Shown here one piece after another: positions 24,290 to 33,228 of a stretch of DNA of 64,000 nt. Each line of letters opens with the position of its first letter. Position 1 is the first letter of the stretch. The stretch is from Sva-07 sp963715285 (GTDB lineage: Bacteria > Actinomycetota > Acidimicrobiia > Acidimicrobiales > Ilumatobacteraceae): assembly GCA_963715285.1 (NCBI GenBank), contig CAVQRU010000007.1, positions 124,001-188,000 on the forward strand, written 5' to 3'. Position numbers and translations under genes: made by a program. The notes below the pieces were generated by a model. It was given only the letters and a program-made list of their open reading frames with translations. It searched no databases and was not told where the DNA came from.

Positions 24290-25551
24290 GTGCGACCCGC
24301 CTCCGATCCGTTGGATCGGTTGATCTCGGCTTCCTGCACCGCGAGCTGCTCGTAGTGCTTCTTGGCCTGGCCCCGCAGACGCTTCAGCACGTCGGCGAGC
24401 CGCTCGATGTCGAGGATCCCCTGGCATCGACCCTTGCCATCGACGACGACGGCCTGCCCGGCGTTCGACAGCAGCATCTCCTCCAGGGCATCGTGGAGCG
24501 TGGCATTGGGTTCCACGGTCGCCATCACGGCCGCACCCGCTTGCGAGAGCGGGGTGTTCGTGTCGGCGAGGTGGTGGGCGTTGACCCAGCGGATCGGACG
24601 CTGATCGCTGTCGAGCACGAGCATCCACTTCTCGGGCGATGCGTCGTAGAGGCGTTGCGCGTCGGCACGGTCGGTGTCGACGCTGACGATCGGCCAGTCC
24701 TCCGACAACTGCAGATCACGGACCCGTTCGAAGTTGAGGCCCTTCAGGGTCGAACCCGATCCGATGAAGTCGGCGACGAAGTCGTCGACCGGGTAGGCGA
24801 GGATGCGCTCGGGCGTGTCGAACTGGCGGATCACCGACTGCTCGCCGAGGATGGCGATGCGATCGCCCATCTTGATCGCCTCGTCGATGTCGTGGGTGAC
24901 GAAGACGATCGTCTTCTTCAGCTCGGCCTGGAGCCGCAGGAATTCGTTCTGCAGACGATCACGGGTGATCGGGTCGATGGCACCGAACGGCTCGTCCATC
25001 AACAGCACGTCGGGATCGCCGCCGAGCGCACGGGCCACACCCACGCGCTGGGCCTGACCCCCGGAGAGCTCCTTCGGGTAGCGGTCGCGGTACTGGTTCG
25101 GGTCGAGGCCGGTGATCTCCAGCAGTTCGTCGACCCGTGCGGCGATCTTGGCCTTGTCCCACCCGAGCAGCTTCGGCACGGTGGCGATGTTCTGGGCGAT
25201 GGTCTGGTGCGGGAACAGGCCGATCTGCTGGATGACGTAGCCGATCTGGCGGCGCAGGTGGTCGGCGTTGACCGTCGTCACGTCCTCGCCGTCGAAGATG
25301 ATGCGGCCCGACGTGGGCTCGATCATCCGGTTGATCAGCCGCAACGTGGTGCTCTTGCCGCAGCCGGAGGGGCCGACGAGCACGAGGATCTCCCCCTTGG
25401 GGATGTTGAGGTCGAGGTCGGCAACCGCCGGAACGTCCGATCCCGGGTAGATCTTGCCGACGCCCTGGAGCTCGATCATCGCCGGCGGCGCGTCCCCCTC
25501 CAACGCAGCGGTCGCCTGCGGCGAGTACGAGGAGTTGTCGGTGACGCTCAT
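24286..25551 (-). CDS. osmolyte ABC importer ATP-binding protein, second system
   Basis: 421 residues. Walker A GPSGCGKSTT, signature LSGGQAQR, Walker B LLMDEPFGAIDP, H-loop THDIDEA. The C-terminal region has paired CBS-type motifs (DSDQRPIRWVNAHHLA; AVVVDGKGRCQGILDIERLAD), which in OpuA-type importers sense ionic strength or nucleotides. Start ATG 25551 overlaps the upstream permease stop; the same frame stays open much further but only as antisense noise. Confidence 0.88.
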   Translation of the reverse strand: MSVTDNSSYSPQATAALEGDAPPAMIELQGVGKIYPGSDVPAVADLDLNIPKGEILVLVGPSGCGKSTTLRLINRMIEPTSGRIIFDGEDVTTVNADHLRRQIGYVIQQIGLFPHQTIAQNIATVPKLLGWDKAKIAARVDELLEITGLDPNQYRDRYPKELSGGQAQRVGVARALGGDPDVLLMDEPFGAIDPITRDRLQNEFLRLQAELKKTIVFVTHDIDEAIKMGDRIAILGEQSVIRQFDTPERILAYPVDDFVADFIGSGSTLKGLNFERVRDLQLSEDWPIVSVDTDRADAQRLYDASPEKWMLVLDSDQRPIRWVNAHHLADTNTPLSQAGAAVMATVEPNATLHDALEEMLLSNAGQAVVVDGKGRCQGILDIERLADVLKRLRGQAKKHYEQLAVQEAEINRSNGSEAGRT

Positions 25552-26441
25552 GAGCGAAGTCCTTTCGACGTCGTCAGTCGACGCAACAGTGTGAAGAAGA
25601 GATCGGCGACGAGCGCCAGAGCGATGGTGAAGACCACGCCCGTCCACATGCGCTCGACGGAGGTGAGATCGGGGAACCGTTGCAGGCCGTCGTTGATGTA
25701 GCGGCCGAGGCCGGTACCGCCGACGAGCGGGGCGATCGCCGCGATGCCGATGTTGAGCAACGTCGCCACCCGGATGCCGGTGAGGATGATCGGCCAGGCG
25801 AGCGGGAGTTCGATCTTGAGCAGCCGCTGGCTGGCGTTGAGCCCCATGCCCTTGGCCGATTCGATGACCGCCCGGTCGACGTCCTCGAGTCCGACGATCG
25901 TGTTGCGCAGGATCGGCAGGATCGAATACATCGTGAGCGCGATGATCGGGCCGCGGTCGCCGATGCCGATGCTCGGGATCGAGATGAAGATCGCGAACAG
26001 GGCGAGCGACGGGACCGTCAGCATGATCGACGCGAAACCGAGGATCAGTCCTCGCAGCAACCGGACACGGTGGACCAGCACGCCGAGCACGACCGAGATG
26101 ACGATGGCGAACGCCATCGACATGGCGACGAGCTGCACGTGTTCGACGACACGCTCGAAGATCGGCGACCAGCCCTCGGCATCGGACATCCACGTCCACC
26201 AGCTCTGGTAGGCGTCGGGGTTGAACACGAGTGCGGGGAGTTCGCCGATCCCGGTGAACAGCACGTCGAAGCCCTCGACCAGGTCGTTGTTGGCGGCCGT
26301 GTCGGCGATGAAGAGCCACCAACCGAGCAGGAGCAGGAACAGCGTGATCGCGATCCCGCGGGCGGGAATGCGGCGGCGCGGCCGCACACCCTCCGGCTGC
26401 GGAGTGGTGGGAGCGGACAGCTTTTCGAGGACATCGCTCAC
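25548..26441 (-). CDS. osmolyte ABC importer permease, second system, first gene
   Basis: About 297 residues. A proline- and arginine-rich N-terminus precedes one early membrane segment (ITLFLLLLGWWLFIA), an external stretch of about 70 residues (PDAYQSWWTWMSDAEGW) and then the permease core with docking loop ESAKGMGLNASQRLLKIELPL (quoted in part). GTG 26441 is preferred, with CGAGG about 10 nt upstream; start uncertain. First gene of the operon permease-ATPase-permease-binding protein. Confidence 0.83.
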   Translation of the reverse strand: MSDVLEKLSAPTTPQPEGVRPRRRIPARGIAITLFLLLLGWWLFIADTAANNDLVEGFDVLFTGIGELPALVFNPDAYQSWWTWMSDAEGWSPIFERVVEHVQLVAMSMAFAIVISVVLGVLVHRVRLLRGLILGFASIMLTVPSLALFAIFISIPSIGIGDRGPIIALTMYSILPILRNTIVGLEDVDRAVIESAKGMGLNASQRLLKIELPLAWPIILTGIRVATLLNIGIAAIAPLVGGTGLGRYINDGLQRFPDLTSVERMWTGVVFTIALALVADLFFTLLRRLTTSKGLRS

Positions 26442-26587
26442 GGTGCGGCACACCTCGTTGGAGCGGGTGCCGGCAGATTCGATGTGAGATGCGATGTCGG
26501 TGCTCGGATGCGTTCCTCTCGCGGCCGTCTTGGGAGGCCTCGATTGCTGAGACGGGCGCTGGCGGGTGCCGGCGACCTCGTTGGCGC
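26442..26587 (-). promoter_or_regulatory. long structured 5' leader of second osmolyte operon
   Basis: From the predicted transcription start (about 26587) to the GTG the leader is about 146 nt. It has GGGCGC/GCGCCC (26584-26589 with 26554-26559) and CCGTCT/AGACGG (26550-26555 with 26525-26530), which share two bases and so could be alternative stems. CCAACGAGGT and GCCGGCACCCGC each occur twice, in swapped order. It matches no riboswitch class I know. Confidence 0.4.
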
Positions 26588-26593
26588 CCCGCG

Positions 26594-26621
26594 ACCATAC
26601 CCCAGCCTCACTCGATGGCAA
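26594..26621 (-). promoter_or_regulatory. promoter of second osmolyte operon
   Basis: On the minus strand TTGCCA (26621-26616), 16-bp spacer, TATGGT (26599-26594). It is the best promoter match in the divergent region. Confidence 0.5.
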
Positions 26622-26691
26622 CCTGTGTCGAGATCTCGTCGCAGCCGTCGAACCAACCGAGCTGTCGCCGAACATGACATGCTCGCCCGCG

Positions 26692-27849
26692 ATGAGACGG
26701 GTGTTCCGCGGCGCCGAGCTGGTGATCGACGACGCGCTCCGCCGCGGCGATCTCGTCGTCGACGGCGGCCGGATCGTCGGCGTCGAACTGATCGGAGGTG
26801 CGGCCTCCGCTGCGCCCGACCACGGCTTGGAGGTCGTCGACGTCGGCGGCTGCGTGATCTCACCGGGCTTCATCGATCTGCAGTGCAACGGCGCGGTCGG
26901 CGTCGACATCACGAGCGACCCCGACGGCATCGTCGCGGTCGCTCGGGCACTTCCCCGCTTCGGCGTCACGTCGTTCCTGCCGACGGTGGTGACCAGCCCT
27001 GCGGCCAACCGCAGGGCTGCGATCGATGCCCTCGTGGCGCTGCGGGGCGCCTCGTATCAGGCCGGCGCCGATCCGATCGGTCTGCACCTCGAGGGGCCGA
27101 TGATCTCGCGTCAGCATCTCGGTGCGCACGCCCCCGAACACGTCGTCGCGCTCGACGCAGCCGAACTCGACCAGTGGGCCACGTCGGACGCGGTGCGCCT
27201 CGTCACGCTCGCACCCGAGCTCCCGGGCGCCGTCGCAGCGATCGAGCGCCTGTCCCGAGCGGGAATTGCGGTGTCGGGCGGCCACACCGCGATGACACCC
27301 ACCGAGCTCGCCGCGGCCAAAGGGGCCGGGCTCTCCTACGCGACACACCTGTTCAACGCCATGGCGCCGTTCAGCCATCGGGCGCCCGGCCCGATCGGTG
27401 CGGTTCTCGCGGACGACGCCGTGGTCGCGGGTCTCATCTGCGACGGGATCCACGTCGATCCGGTCGCCGTGCGCATGGCGTGGCGAGCACTCGGCCCGTC
27501 CCGCGTGTCGCTCGTGTCGGATGCGGTCGGTGCGTTGGGTTCACCGTTCGGGCGGTCGAGGCTCGGCCACCTCGAGGTGATCCACGACGCCGACGGGGTG
27601 CGCACCCTCGACGGCGTCCTGGCAGGCAGCGCACTCGCGCTCGATCAAGCGGTGCGCAACCTGATGGAGTTCACCGGCTGCGAACTCGCCGAAGCGCTCG
27701 CCTGCGTGACGTCGACGCCCGCCGACCTCCTCGGGTTGGACGATCGGGGACGCCTGTCGGTCGGCTCCCGTGCCGACCTCACGATCCTCGATCGGAACGG
27801 CGAACTGGTCGCCACCGTGATCGGTGGCGTGACGGCCTGGCAGCGCTGA
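26692..27849 (+). CDS. nagA: N-acetylglucosamine-6-phosphate deacetylase
   Basis: 385 residues of the amidohydrolase superfamily. NagA signatures: GFIDLQCNGAVGVDI, GLHLEGPMIS (metal-ligand Glu), SGGHTAMTP, ATHLFNAMAPFSHRAPG and VSDAVGALG (catalytic Asp). It removes acetyl from GlcNAc-6-phosphate in amino-sugar recycling. No nagB or transporter is adjacent. ATG 26692 starts right before the conserved region and follows a weak -10 (CATGCT); ATG 26674 is possible. Confidence 0.9.
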   Translation: MRRVFRGAELVIDDALRRGDLVVDGGRIVGVELIGGAASAAPDHGLEVVDVGGCVISPGFIDLQCNGAVGVDITSDPDGIVAVARALPRFGVTSFLPTVVTSPAANRRAAIDALVALRGASYQAGADPIGLHLEGPMISRQHLGAHAPEHVVALDAAELDQWATSDAVRLVTLAPELPGAVAAIERLSRAGIAVSGGHTAMTPTELAAAKGAGLSYATHLFNAMAPFSHRAPGPIGAVLADDAVVAGLICDGIHVDPVAVRMAWRALGPSRVSLVSDAVGALGSPFGRSRLGHLEVIHDADGVRTLDGVLAGSALALDQAVRNLMEFTGCELAEALACVTSTPADLLGLDDRGRLSVGSRADLTILDRNGELVATVIGGVTAWQR

Positions 27850-29004
27850 TCAGAGGCAGCTGCGCACGGCGTCGTTGAGCGCGACGGTGCGTGGGTCGCC
27901 GGCGATGCCACCGGCCATCTGGTTCATCACGTAGCCGTAGCCGACCTTTGCCTCGAGGTCGCCGTAGCCGAGCGAACCTCCGGCACCGGCGTGCCCGAAC
28001 GAGGTGGGCGACAGCATCGGTGCGAACTCGCCGTCGAGCATGAAACCCATCCCGAACCGTGTGGGCAGCACGAGGCAGGTGTCGGGTCCGTCGACCGCCT
28101 CGGCACGCGCCGCCATCACCGTGTCGTCGGCGATCAGGCGGACGCCGTCGACCTCGCCGACGGTCGCCGCGTACATCCTCGCCAGGCTCCGCGCGGTGGT
28201 GATCCCGTTGGCCGCGGGCATCTCCGTGGCGTGAACCTCACGGCTGTTGAAGGGATCGGCGGGGCCGGCCATCATCACGCCGCTCATGAACAGTGCGTTG
28301 AAGCCCATCGTGCCGGGACCCCCGATCTGCATCATCAACGCGAACGCTTCGGGATCGGTGGGCGGCGGCGCCGGCTCCAGCCGCGACACCCGGGACTCCT
28401 CCGACTCCGGCAGACCGATCCAGAAGTCGAGGCCGAGCGGTGCTGCGACCTCCTCGGCGAAGTACTGCCCGATCCGGCGGCCGTCGACGCGACGCACGAG
28501 CTCGCCGGCGAGCCAGCCGTAGGTGAGGGCGTGGTAGCCGTGCGCCGAGCCCGGTTCCCACAACGGGCTCTGCGCGGCGAGGGCGTCGACGACCGGCGTG
28601 ACCGCCATCAGCTCGTCGAACGACAACGGTACGTCGACGTAGGGCAGACCGGCCTGGTGGCTCATCATCTGGCCGATCGTGACGGCATCCTTGCCGTTCG
28701 CGGCGAACTCGGGCCAGTACGACGCGACAGCGTCGGCGTAGGAGATCGACCCGGATTCCACGAGGCGCGCAACGCAGATTGCCGCTGCCCCCTTCGTGGT
28801 CGAGAACACGAGTTGCAGCGTGCGCTCGTCCCAGGCGCGACCGGCCTGCTGGTCGGCGACACCGCCCCAGATGTCGACCTTTGCCTCGCCGTCGACGTAC
28901 AGCGAGAACGCCGCTCCGAGTTCATCGAACTCGGTGAAGTTCCGCTCGAACGCGTCGGCCACCGCGCCGAACCCGTCCGCCACCGCGCCGTCGATCTGCG
29001 TCAT
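27850..29004 (-). CDS. serine hydrolase, beta-lactamase/EstB-like
   Basis: 384 residues of the class C beta-lactamase/esterase fold: nucleophile motif STTKG (SxxK, near residue 68), the YxN-type motif region GYHALTYGWLAGE and a C-terminal HAGAGGSLGYGD replacing KTG. Such proteins are usually carboxylesterases or lactonases. No signal peptide is seen. ATG 29004 is 7 nt downstream of TACCGT; alternative ATG 29022. It directly abuts the nagA stop. Confidence 0.83.
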   Translation of the reverse strand: MTQIDGAVADGFGAVADAFERNFTEFDELGAAFSLYVDGEAKVDIWGGVADQQAGRAWDERTLQLVFSTTKGAAAICVARLVESGSISYADAVASYWPEFAANGKDAVTIGQMMSHQAGLPYVDVPLSFDELMAVTPVVDALAAQSPLWEPGSAHGYHALTYGWLAGELVRRVDGRRIGQYFAEEVAAPLGLDFWIGLPESEESRVSRLEPAPPPTDPEAFALMMQIGGPGTMGFNALFMSGVMMAGPADPFNSREVHATEMPAANGITTARSLARMYAATVGEVDGVRLIADDTVMAARAEAVDGPDTCLVLPTRFGMGFMLDGEFAPMLSPTSFGHAGAGGSLGYGDLEAKVGYGYVMNQMAGGIAGDPRTVALNDAVRSCL

Positions 29005-29011
29005 TCGCAGG

Positions 29012-29017
29012 ACGGTA
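29012..29017 (-). promoter_or_regulatory. -10 element, leaderless promoter of serine hydrolase
   Basis: TACCGT on the minus strand, 7 nt before ATG 29004. Confidence 0.45.
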
Positions 29018-29034
29018 GTCATCTGCCCGTTGCC

Positions 29035-29040
29035 TAGGCT
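29035..29040 (+). promoter_or_regulatory. -10 element of leuS
   Basis: TAGGCT ends 11 nt before the leuS ATG, giving a leader of about 4 nt. Confidence 0.45.
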
Positions 29041-29051
29041 GGTCGGCCGGT

Positions 29052-31925
29052 ATGAGCGACGTGACCAATCCCCCCACCGCCGGCAGCGACACACCCGCGA
29101 ACCGCTACGACGCCGCGCTCGCACAGGACATCGAGTTGCGCTGGCAGGACTGGTGGGACGAGCACCACACCTTCGAGACGCCGAACACCGCCGGTCCGCT
29201 CGCCGACCCCGACCTGGCCGCCGAGCGCGGTGAGAAGCTGTTCGTGCTCGACATGTTCCCCTACCCGTCGGGCACGGGCTTGCACGTGGGCCATCCCCTC
29301 GGTTTCATCGGCACCGACGTGTATGCCCGCTTCAAGCGGATGACCGGCCACAACGTGTTGCATGCCATGGGCTTCGACGCGTTCGGCCTCCCCGCCGAAC
29401 AGTTCGCCGTCGAAACCGGCCAGCACCCCGCCATCACCACGGCGGAGAACATCGCCACCTACCGCCGCCAACTGCGGCGGCTCGGTCTCGCCCACGACCC
29501 GCGTCGCAGCGTCTCGACCACCGACCCCGAGTTCTACCGCTGGACGCAGTGGATCTTCAGCCAGGTGTTCAACGCCTGGTACGACCACGACCGGGATCGC
29601 GCCCGGCCGATCGCCGAGCTGATCGCCGAGTTCGAGTCGGGCACCCGGGCGACACCGGATGGTCGAGGGTGGAGCGAGCTGTCCGGGAGTGAGCGCGCGG
29701 TCATCGTCGACGATCACCGGCTCGCCTACGTGAGCGAGGCACCGGTCAACTGGTGCCCCGGCCTCGGCACGGTCGTCGCCAACGAGGAGGTCACCGCCGA
29801 CGGCCGCAGCGACCGAGGCAACTTCCCGGTGTTCAAGCGCAACATGCGCCAGTGGATGATGCGCATCACCACCTACGCCGACCGGTTGATCGACGACCTC
29901 GATCTGCTCGACTGGACCGACGCGATCAAGACGATGCAGCGCAACTGGATCGGCCGCAGCTTCGGTGCCGAGGTCCACTTCCCGTCCGCTGCCGGCGACA
30001 TCACCGTGTTCACCACCCGGCCCGACACCTTGTTCGGAGCGTCGTTCATGGTGCTCTCCCCCGAGCACCCGTTCGTCGACGCGCTGACCTCGCCCGAGCA
30101 GGCCGACGCCGTCGCCGCGTACCGCGAGCAGGCGGGCAAGAAGAAGGAGTTCGAACGCCAGGACGAGAGCCGTGAGAAGACGGGTGTGTTCACCGGTTCG
30201 TACGCGACGAACCCGGTCAACGGCGAACAGATCCCGGTGTGGATCGCCGACTACGTCCTGATGGGCTATGGCACCGGCGCGATCATGGCGGTGCCGTGCG
30301 GCGACCAGCGCGACTTCGAGTTCGCCAAGAAGTTCGATCTGCCGATCCCGGCGATCCAGCAGCCGCCCGCCTCGTGGTTCGACGCGCAGGGCATCGAGCC
30401 GACGCTCGACACGTCGCACTGGCCGGTTGCCTACATCGGCGACGCACCGTACGTGCAGTCGGCCAACGAGCAGCTCGACCTGAACGGCATCGACAACACG
30501 GCCGACGGCATCTCGAAGACGAACGCCTGGCTCGAAGCCCACGATGCGGGCACGGCGACGGTCAACTACAAGCTGCGCGACTGGTTGTTCAGCCGCCAGC
30601 GGTACTGGGGTGAGCCGTTCCCGATCGTCTACGACGCCGATGGCCGCCCGCACGCGCTGCCCGACGACATGCTGCCGGTCCTGCTGCCCGAGACCGAGTC
30701 CTTCTCACCGCGGACGTTCGACGCCGACGACGAGTTCTCCAATCCCGAGAGCCCACTCGACCGGCTGAGCGACTGGGTCGAGGTCGAACTCGACCTGTAT
30801 CCGGAGAGCGGTGTCGGTCCGCAGGTGTACCGCCGCGACACCAACGTGATGCCGCAGTGGGCGGGTTCGTGCTGGTACGAGATGCGCTACCTCGACCCGA
30901 CCAACGAGCACCGGTTCGTCGACCGTGAGGTCGAGGAGTACTGGATGGGACCGCGCACCGACATCCGACCCGACCATCCGGGTGGCGTCGACCTGTACGT
31001 CGGCGGCGTCGAACACGCTGTCCTCCACCTGCTCTACTCGCGGTTCTGGCACAAGGTGCTGTACGACCTCGGGCACGTCAGCTCGAAGGAGCCCTACGCC
31101 CGCCTGTTCAACCAGGGATACGTCCAGGCTGCGGCCTACAAGGACGAGCGCGAGATCTACGTCGACGCCACCAGGATCGAGGGCGACGCCAAGGTCGGCT
31201 TCACCTACGAGGGCAAGCCGGTCACCCGTGAGTGGGGCAAGATGGGCAAGAGCCTGAAGAACGCCGTCTCCCCCGACGACATGTACGAGCAGTACGGCGC
31301 CGACACGCTCCGTCTGTACGAGATGGCGACCGGCCCGCTCGATGCGTCCCGCCCTTGGGAGACCCGCGACGTCGTCGGGATGTACCGGTTCCTGCAACGC
31401 CTCTGGCGCAACATGGTCGACGAGGACACCGCCGAGTGCACGGTGGTCGAGACGCCCGCCGACGACGAGACCCGCAAGCTGCTGCATCGCACGATCGACA
31501 CGGTGCGGACCGAGATGGACGCGCTGCGGTTCAACACGGCGATCGCGAAGCTGATCGAGCTGAACAACGCCGTCACGAAGCTCGACGCCACGCCCCGCGA
31601 GGTCGCCGAACCGATGGTGATCATGCTCTCGCCGCTCGTGCCGCACATCGCTGAGGAACTGTGGCGCCGGTTGGGCCACGACGACACGATCACCTATGTG
31701 CCGTTCCCCGAGGCCGACCCGGCACTGCTCGTCGACGACACGATCGAGGTGCCGATCCAGATCAACGGCAAGGTCCGCGGACGCGTCGACGTCGCTGCCG
31801 ACGCGACGCCTGACGTGATCGAGGCGGCGGCGCTCGCCGACGACAAGATTGCGGCGCTGCTCGACGGTGCGACCCCGAAGAAGGTGATCGTCGTTCCCGG
31901 CCGGATGGTCAACATCGTCGTCTGA
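29052..31925 (+). CDS. leuS: leucyl-tRNA synthetase
   Basis: 957 residues, full length for bacterial LeuRS with its editing insert. The class I HIGH-type motif is HVGHPLG (about residue 78) in the block PYPSGTGLHVGHPLG, the editing domain contains TTRPDTLFGASFMVLSPEH (quoted in part), the KMSKS-type loop is KMGKSLKN (about 730), and the C-terminal domain ends in VPGRMVNIVV. It charges tRNA-Leu. The KMSKS loop has Gly in place of Ser. A short terminator follows. Confidence 0.97.
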   Translation: MSDVTNPPTAGSDTPANRYDAALAQDIELRWQDWWDEHHTFETPNTAGPLADPDLAAERGEKLFVLDMFPYPSGTGLHVGHPLGFIGTDVYARFKRMTGHNVLHAMGFDAFGLPAEQFAVETGQHPAITTAENIATYRRQLRRLGLAHDPRRSVSTTDPEFYRWTQWIFSQVFNAWYDHDRDRARPIAELIAEFESGTRATPDGRGWSELSGSERAVIVDDHRLAYVSEAPVNWCPGLGTVVANEEVTADGRSDRGNFPVFKRNMRQWMMRITTYADRLIDDLDLLDWTDAIKTMQRNWIGRSFGAEVHFPSAAGDITVFTTRPDTLFGASFMVLSPEHPFVDALTSPEQADAVAAYREQAGKKKEFERQDESREKTGVFTGSYATNPVNGEQIPVWIADYVLMGYGTGAIMAVPCGDQRDFEFAKKFDLPIPAIQQPPASWFDAQGIEPTLDTSHWPVAYIGDAPYVQSANEQLDLNGIDNTADGISKTNAWLEAHDAGTATVNYKLRDWLFSRQRYWGEPFPIVYDADGRPHALPDDMLPVLLPETESFSPRTFDADDEFSNPESPLDRLSDWVEVELDLYPESGVGPQVYRRDTNVMPQWAGSCWYEMRYLDPTNEHRFVDREVEEYWMGPRTDIRPDHPGGVDLYVGGVEHAVLHLLYSRFWHKVLYDLGHVSSKEPYARLFNQGYVQAAAYKDEREIYVDATRIEGDAKVGFTYEGKPVTREWGKMGKSLKNAVSPDDMYEQYGADTLRLYEMATGPLDASRPWETRDVVGMYRFLQRLWRNMVDEDTAECTVVETPADDETRKLLHRTIDTVRTEMDALRFNTAIAKLIELNNAVTKLDATPREVAEPMVIMLSPLVPHIAEELWRRLGHDDTITYVPFPEADPALLVDDTIEVPIQINGKVRGRVDVAADATPDVIEAAALADDKIAALLDGATPKKVIVVPGRMVNIVV

Positions 31926-31940
31926 GACGACCCGATGTCC

Positions 31941-31964
31941 AGGGTCCCAAGACCCTTGCCTTTT
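31941..31964 (+). terminator. leuS intrinsic terminator
   Basis: AGGGTC-CCAA-GACCCT is followed by TGCCTTTT: a 6-bp stem, tetraloop and short T run, 15 bp after the leuS stop. Confidence 0.6.
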
Positions 31965-31990
31965 CGAGGCGGTGGCGCGAACATGATCCC

Positions 31991-32096
31991 GGGTCCGATG
32001 AGGTGCCCAACAGGGATCCAGACGCAAGACCGGCAACGGGACTTGTCGACTGATCCAAGCCTTTCCCCGCAAACGGGATTGCACCTCACCGGGCCC
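31991..32096 (+). ncRNA. probable structured RNA, three-way junction, unassigned class
   Basis: GGGTCCGATGAGGTGC (31991-32006) pairs with GCACCTCACCGGGCCC (32081-32096) at 15 of 16 positions, counting one wobble. Inside, GGATC/GATCC closes a hairpin carrying CAAG/CTTG and then CCG-GCAA-CGG with a GNRA tetraloop; a second hairpin is CCCG-CAAA-CGGG. Together they form a closed three-way junction of 106 nt. The GNRA loop favours the plus strand. It is independent of the leuS terminator and does not match 4.5S, 6S, tmRNA, RNase P or the riboswitch classes I compared. No open frame fits here. Confidence 0.5.
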
Positions 32097-32191
32097 GATT
32101 TCGCGCTCCGACCCAGACCGCACGACGGCCACGTGGCGACATCGACGTGGGGCCGACGGAGTTCGGCCACGCGGGCGGTCGACCGGGGCGC

Positions 32192-32677
32192 TCAGCCGAG
32201 CATCGAGCGCAGCATCCAGGCGGTCTTCTCGTGGACCTGCAGACGCTGGGTCAGCAGGTCGGCCGTCGGCTGGTCGCCCGCGGCGTCGGCGGTAGCGAAC
32301 GCCACCCTGGCGGTGCGAGCGACGGCCTCGTGTCCGGCCACCAGGTCTGCGAGCATCGCGGTCGCGTCGGGAACGCCGTCGGCCTCTGCGAGCGACGTGA
32401 GCTCGGCGAACTGTGCGGAGCTGCCCGGCGCGAACTCGCCGAGCGAACGGATCCGCTCCGCGATCAGATCGACGGCGGTCCAGAGTTCGTTGTACTGCTC
32501 CTCGAACATGAGGTGCAGCGTGTTGAACATCGGGCCGGTGACGTTCCAGTGGTAGTTGTGCGTCTTGAGGTAGAGCGTGTAGGTGTCGGCGAGTACGTTG
32601 CCCAGCTGCTCGGCGACCGCGAGGCGGTCGGCCTCGGGGATCCCGATGTCGATCGGTGCGATGGTGGATTCGTTCAT
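32192..32677 (-). CDS. dps: Dps/ferritin-like DNA-protection protein
   Basis: 161 residues, the usual Dps length. Ferroxidase-site residues are seen in KTHNYHWNVTGPMFNTLH (residues about 38-55) and DLIAERI. Dps dodecamers store iron and shield DNA in starvation or oxidative stress. A clear ribosome site (AAAGGA) stands before the ATG, unlike many genes here. It faces the structured RNA and leuS convergently. Confidence 0.93.
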   Translation of the reverse strand: MNESTIAPIDIGIPEADRLAVAEQLGNVLADTYTLYLKTHNYHWNVTGPMFNTLHLMFEEQYNELWTAVDLIAERIRSLGEFAPGSSAQFAELTSLAEADGVPDATAMLADLVAGHEAVARTARVAFATADAAGDQPTADLLTQRLQVHEKTAWMLRSMLG

Positions 32678-32783
32678 GTCGGTTCCTTTCGTGCTGGGGG
32701 AAGTCGGTCAGGACGAGTGCACGGCCGTCACGACACGACCGGCGGGAACCCAGTTGGGGCTCCGCGTCCGTCCGTCGTTCGGA

Positions 32784-32972
32784 TCAGTAGGTCGTCTCGA
32801 CCAGACGGCGAAGTCGGCTCTCGGCGTCGTCGCCTCCCTCAGGATAGTCGGGTGCGAGGTCTGGCTGATCGCCGAGTTGGCGGTCGGTCAGCATGAGTCC
32901 TCCGCTCACGACGGTGCCGTACACGGTGACGAGGAAGACGAAGACGCCGACGGCGAAGATCGCGAGGCTCAT
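32784..32972 (-). CDS. small membrane protein (62 aa)
   Basis: One N-terminal membrane segment (LAIFAVGVFVFLVTVYGTVV) followed by an acidic soluble tail (DYPEGGDDAESRLRRLVE). Its ATG overlaps the stop of the 75-residue gene upstream (ATGA), so the two form one unit. No known family recognised. Possibly a subunit or regulator of a membrane complex; no evidence here. Confidence 0.6.
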   Translation of the reverse strand: MSLAIFAVGVFVFLVTVYGTVVSGGLMLTDRQLGDQPDLAPDYPEGGDDAESRLRRLVETTY

Positions 32973-33196
32973 GAACGTGCCTCCTCGCGCTCGGCCGACC
33001 GCACGGGCGTCGGGGTCTCGACAGGGGTGAGGAGGAGCGTGCCGAGCGAGTGGATCGAGGGAACCCAGAGCCCGACGAAGATGCCGGCGGTGGTTTCGCC
33101 CTGGACGAAGTAGAGCCAGACGGAGAAGAGGAAGGACAGGAAGCCGGCCAACAGGAACGGCAACTTCAGACGCAGCGGGAGGGGCAATCGTTTCAT
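32969..33196 (-). CDS. small membrane protein (75 aa)
   Basis: A basic N-terminus (MKRLPLPLRLKLP) precedes two hydrophobic segments (LLAGFLSFLFSVWLYFV; GIFVGLWVPSIHSLGTLL) and a charged tail. It has a strong AAAGGA ribosome site very similar to that of dps. First gene of a two-gene unit preceded by a 16-bp palindrome overlapping its promoter. Function unknown. Confidence 0.62.
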   Translation of the reverse strand: MKRLPLPLRLKLPFLLAGFLSFLFSVWLYFVQGETTAGIFVGLWVPSIHSLGTLLLTPVETPTPVRSAEREEARS

Positions 33197-33228
33197 GGGA
33201 TTCCTTTCGTAGGTGGGTTGGTCAACGT

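Noticed and set aside
24286..26598. 770-codon open frame on the minus strand
   Set aside because: Upstream of 25551 it overlaps the permease gene in another frame and has the arginine-rich composition typical of high-GC shadow frames.
31991..32096. fluoride, c-di-GMP or glycine riboswitch, SRP RNA
   Set aside because: The GATGAGG start is reminiscent of the fluoride motif, but the required conserved second half is missing; the SRP, c-di-GMP and glycine core motifs are absent, and the next gene in the plus direction is antisense.
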